DNA of 64,000 bases. Origin: Planomicrobium okeanokoites. GTDB lineage: Bacteria; Bacillota; Bacilli; Bacillales_A; Planococcaceae. The notes below the pieces were generated by a model that worked only from the letters and a program-made list of their open reading frames with translations, ran no database searches and was not told the origin of the DNA. Of this stretch, positions 62,909 through 64,000 are shown piece by piece. How positions within the stretch are numbered: the first letter of the stretch is position 1; the number at the start of each line of letters is the position of its first letter. The translations under genes were made by a program, and so were the position numbers. The stretch covers positions 124,001 to 188,000 of the forward strand of contig NZ_QQRS01000001.1 of assembly GCF_003428875.1 (NCBI RefSeq). The letters run 5' to 3'.

Positions 62909-63388
62909 ATGAGCATGAATGAGAAAGGCATTACGCTCGTGGAATTAGTCGCTGCACTGGCATTAGTATCAGTTATTGCGATTGCAGCTTGGAGCACATT
63001 AACGATTGGAATGAAGCATGGCGCAGCCGAGACCAGTAAAACGATGTTACAACAGGATGCAAATATTATAATTACTAAACTTTCAGCAGAACACAGAAGA
63101 AATGATTATTATTACTTGCGGCTGATGGGAGGCAATCTCGAAATCAGTACTTGCAATGATAATGACTTAACAGGAGTTGTGGATTGTGAACCTTTTACAA
63201 GGCTTACTGACAATTCATATCTATATAGTGGCAGCATAAATGGAACAGACTTTTCTTCCTGGAGCAGCACATCCATGATAGAACCAAAAAAACAGCATGT
63301 TAACTTCATCTTGAAAGTAGCAGATCCCATTAAAACTGCAAGATCAGTTGAGTTGAAAACCTCTTTAACTAGAATAATAACCAACTAA
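62909..63388 (+). CDS. PilW/GspJ-like minor pilin (module 2, gene 2)
   Basis: The 159-residue protein begins MSMNEKG|ITLVELVAALALVSV, a typical prepilin site with Glu +5. The block MLQQDANIIITKLSAEHRRND parallels the gene 2 product of module 1. Two cysteines (EISTCNDND and VVDCEPF) could form a disulfide. ATG at 62915 is an alternative start with better ribosome spacing. It lies 17 bases after gene 1 and 22 bases before gene 3. Confidence 0.85.
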   Translation: MSMNEKGITLVELVAALALVSVIAIAAWSTLTIGMKHGAAETSKTMLQQDANIIITKLSAEHRRNDYYYLRLMGGNLEISTCNDNDLTGVVDCEPFTRLTDNSYLYSGSINGTDFSSWSSTSMIEPKKQHVNFILKVADPIKTARSVELKTSLTRIITN

Positions 63389-63410
63389 TTATTCGAAGGG
63401 AGCAAAAAAG

Positions 63411-64000
63411 ATGAAGTTTTTTAAAAACCAGAATGGTTATGCTTTATTAGTTGTTCTATTAATGGTTGTTTTATTTCTTGGAATTTCTGCAACATTTATG
63501 GCCGGTTCTCTCAGCAATGCGAAGCAAGAGAAGACTATTGATACTTCTAATCAAGCGGTCGCTTCTGCTGAAATGGGAGTTCGATATTTCTCCACGGATT
63601 TTCAGCGCGACCTCAGGATGATTACCAAAGAAGTCACAGGTAAAACACGGGACAAATTATTGGAATTGCGCAATTGTTTCCAATCGAAAACTGACACCAC
63701 TTGTGATGAGCAGCTTGAAATAACCAATAAAGAAAAAGCTATTGATAATGAAATGCTTAATTTATACGTCACTTTGATCTTGAATAAAGTGGACGAATTA
63801 GTGGATATGCAAGGTGATGAATTTTTACCGTTTTCAGCAGACCAGATCAAATATTCCATTAAATCGGCAACTGCGACTAAACTCAATCAACTGGGAGAAG
63901 ACGTTTCAGCTGTAGGTGTTACAGATACCAAGATAAGAGAGATTAAAGTCCTGCTTGAAATGGAAGGAAGTTCAGATGGAGTGATAAAGACTCTGGAAGC
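63411..64000 (+). CDS. PilX-like minor pilin (module 2, gene 3), 3' truncated by window
   Basis: ATG at 63411 follows AAGGGAG and opens a frame that stays open to the window edge (196 codons visible). The start, MKFFKNQNG|YALLVVLLMVVLFLGI, closely resembles the module 1 counterpart (ESG|YALLMVLMLIILF), again without Glu +5. The visible remainder is helical and charged, with cysteines in RNCFQSKTDTTCDEQ. The C-terminal part and any further pilus genes are outside the window. Confidence 0.8.
   Translation, partial: MKFFKNQNGYALLVVLLMVVLFLGISATFMAGSLSNAKQEKTIDTSNQAVASAEMGVRYFSTDFQRDLRMITKEVTGKTRDKLLELRNCFQSKTDTTCDEQLEITNKEKAIDNEMLNLYVTLILNKVDELVDMQGDEFLPFSADQIKYSIKSATATKLNQLGEDVSAVGVTDTKIREIKVLLEMEGSSDGVIKTLE

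Overview
The window looks like chromosomal core DNA of a Planococcaceae bacterium (Planococcus, Planomicrobium or a close relative; Bacillota). The order ysgA-pheST-rnhC-zapA-cvpA-polX-mutS2-yshE-lcfA-fadR-fadB-etfBA-trxA-uvrC-lysC-yslB-sdhCAB-ysmA-ysmB-racE-rph-rdgB-ysoA-tig-clpX-lonA-ysxC-hemAXCDBL-valS-folC follows Bacillus subtilis almost gene for gene. Genes that in B. subtilis sit inside this block and serve sporulation (gerE, gerM, lonB, spoVID, ysxE) are missing from their expected places, which fits a non-spore-forming relative. The genus is inferred from gene order and remembered protein sequences, not from a search.

Layout. 0-5.4 kb: end of a dimeric dUTPase gene, an M42 aminopeptidase, a NERD-domain gene bracketed by two periodic repeat arrays, an HTH regulator/membrane protein pair, a small exporter and an rRNA methyltransferase. 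5.4-11.3 kb: T-box-controlled pheST, then a three-gene minor-pilin module. 11.4-18.4 kb: rnhC (minus strand), zapA, cvpA, polX, mutS2, yshE and a 26-residue membrane peptide. 18.4-23.8 kb: the FadR/CcpA-type fatty-acid degradation operon. 24.4-28.3 kb: trxA, uvrC, and lysC behind a lysine riboswitch. 28.4-30.2 kb: a second NERD gene and yslB. 30.2-37 kb: succinate dehydrogenase, ysmA, ysmB, glutamate racemase, RNase PH and dITP/XTP pyrophosphatase. 37-45.3 kb: tRNA-Arg, a DUF218 protein, a TPR protein, trigger factor, ClpX, Lon and YsxC. 45.8-52.1 kb: the C5 (glutamyl-tRNA) haem operon hemAXCDBL. 52.6-60.3 kb: an AbrB-family membrane protein, T-box-controlled valS, a pair of ATP-grasp ligases (minus strand) and folC. 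60.4-64 kb: a membrane diguanylate cyclase and the start of a second minor-pilin module, cut by the window edge.

The least explained content lies between the genes. Eight short arrays carry an 8-10 base core repeated every 20 or 21 bases, with unconserved sequence between cores. There are five different core sequences. Two arrays flank the first NERD gene and one follows the second. All three arrays of the gcaaacaa class are followed about two periods later by the same hairpin. Three copies of a double hairpin, whose stems differ by compensating changes, lie near other arrays or just before the second NERD gene. Three further families of structured intergenic repeats (called A, B and C here) occur in two or three copies each; paired base changes between copies suggest that families A and B are kept for their fold.

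Regulation visible in the sequence includes T-boxes with Phe and Val specifiers, a lysine riboswitch with terminator, a cre site over the -35 of the fatty-acid operon, a FadR-like box inside an 18-bp hairpin before fadR, strong sigma-A promoters before the M42 gene, sdhC, tRNA-Arg, tig and clpX, and an internal start inside lysC for the beta subunit of aspartokinase II.
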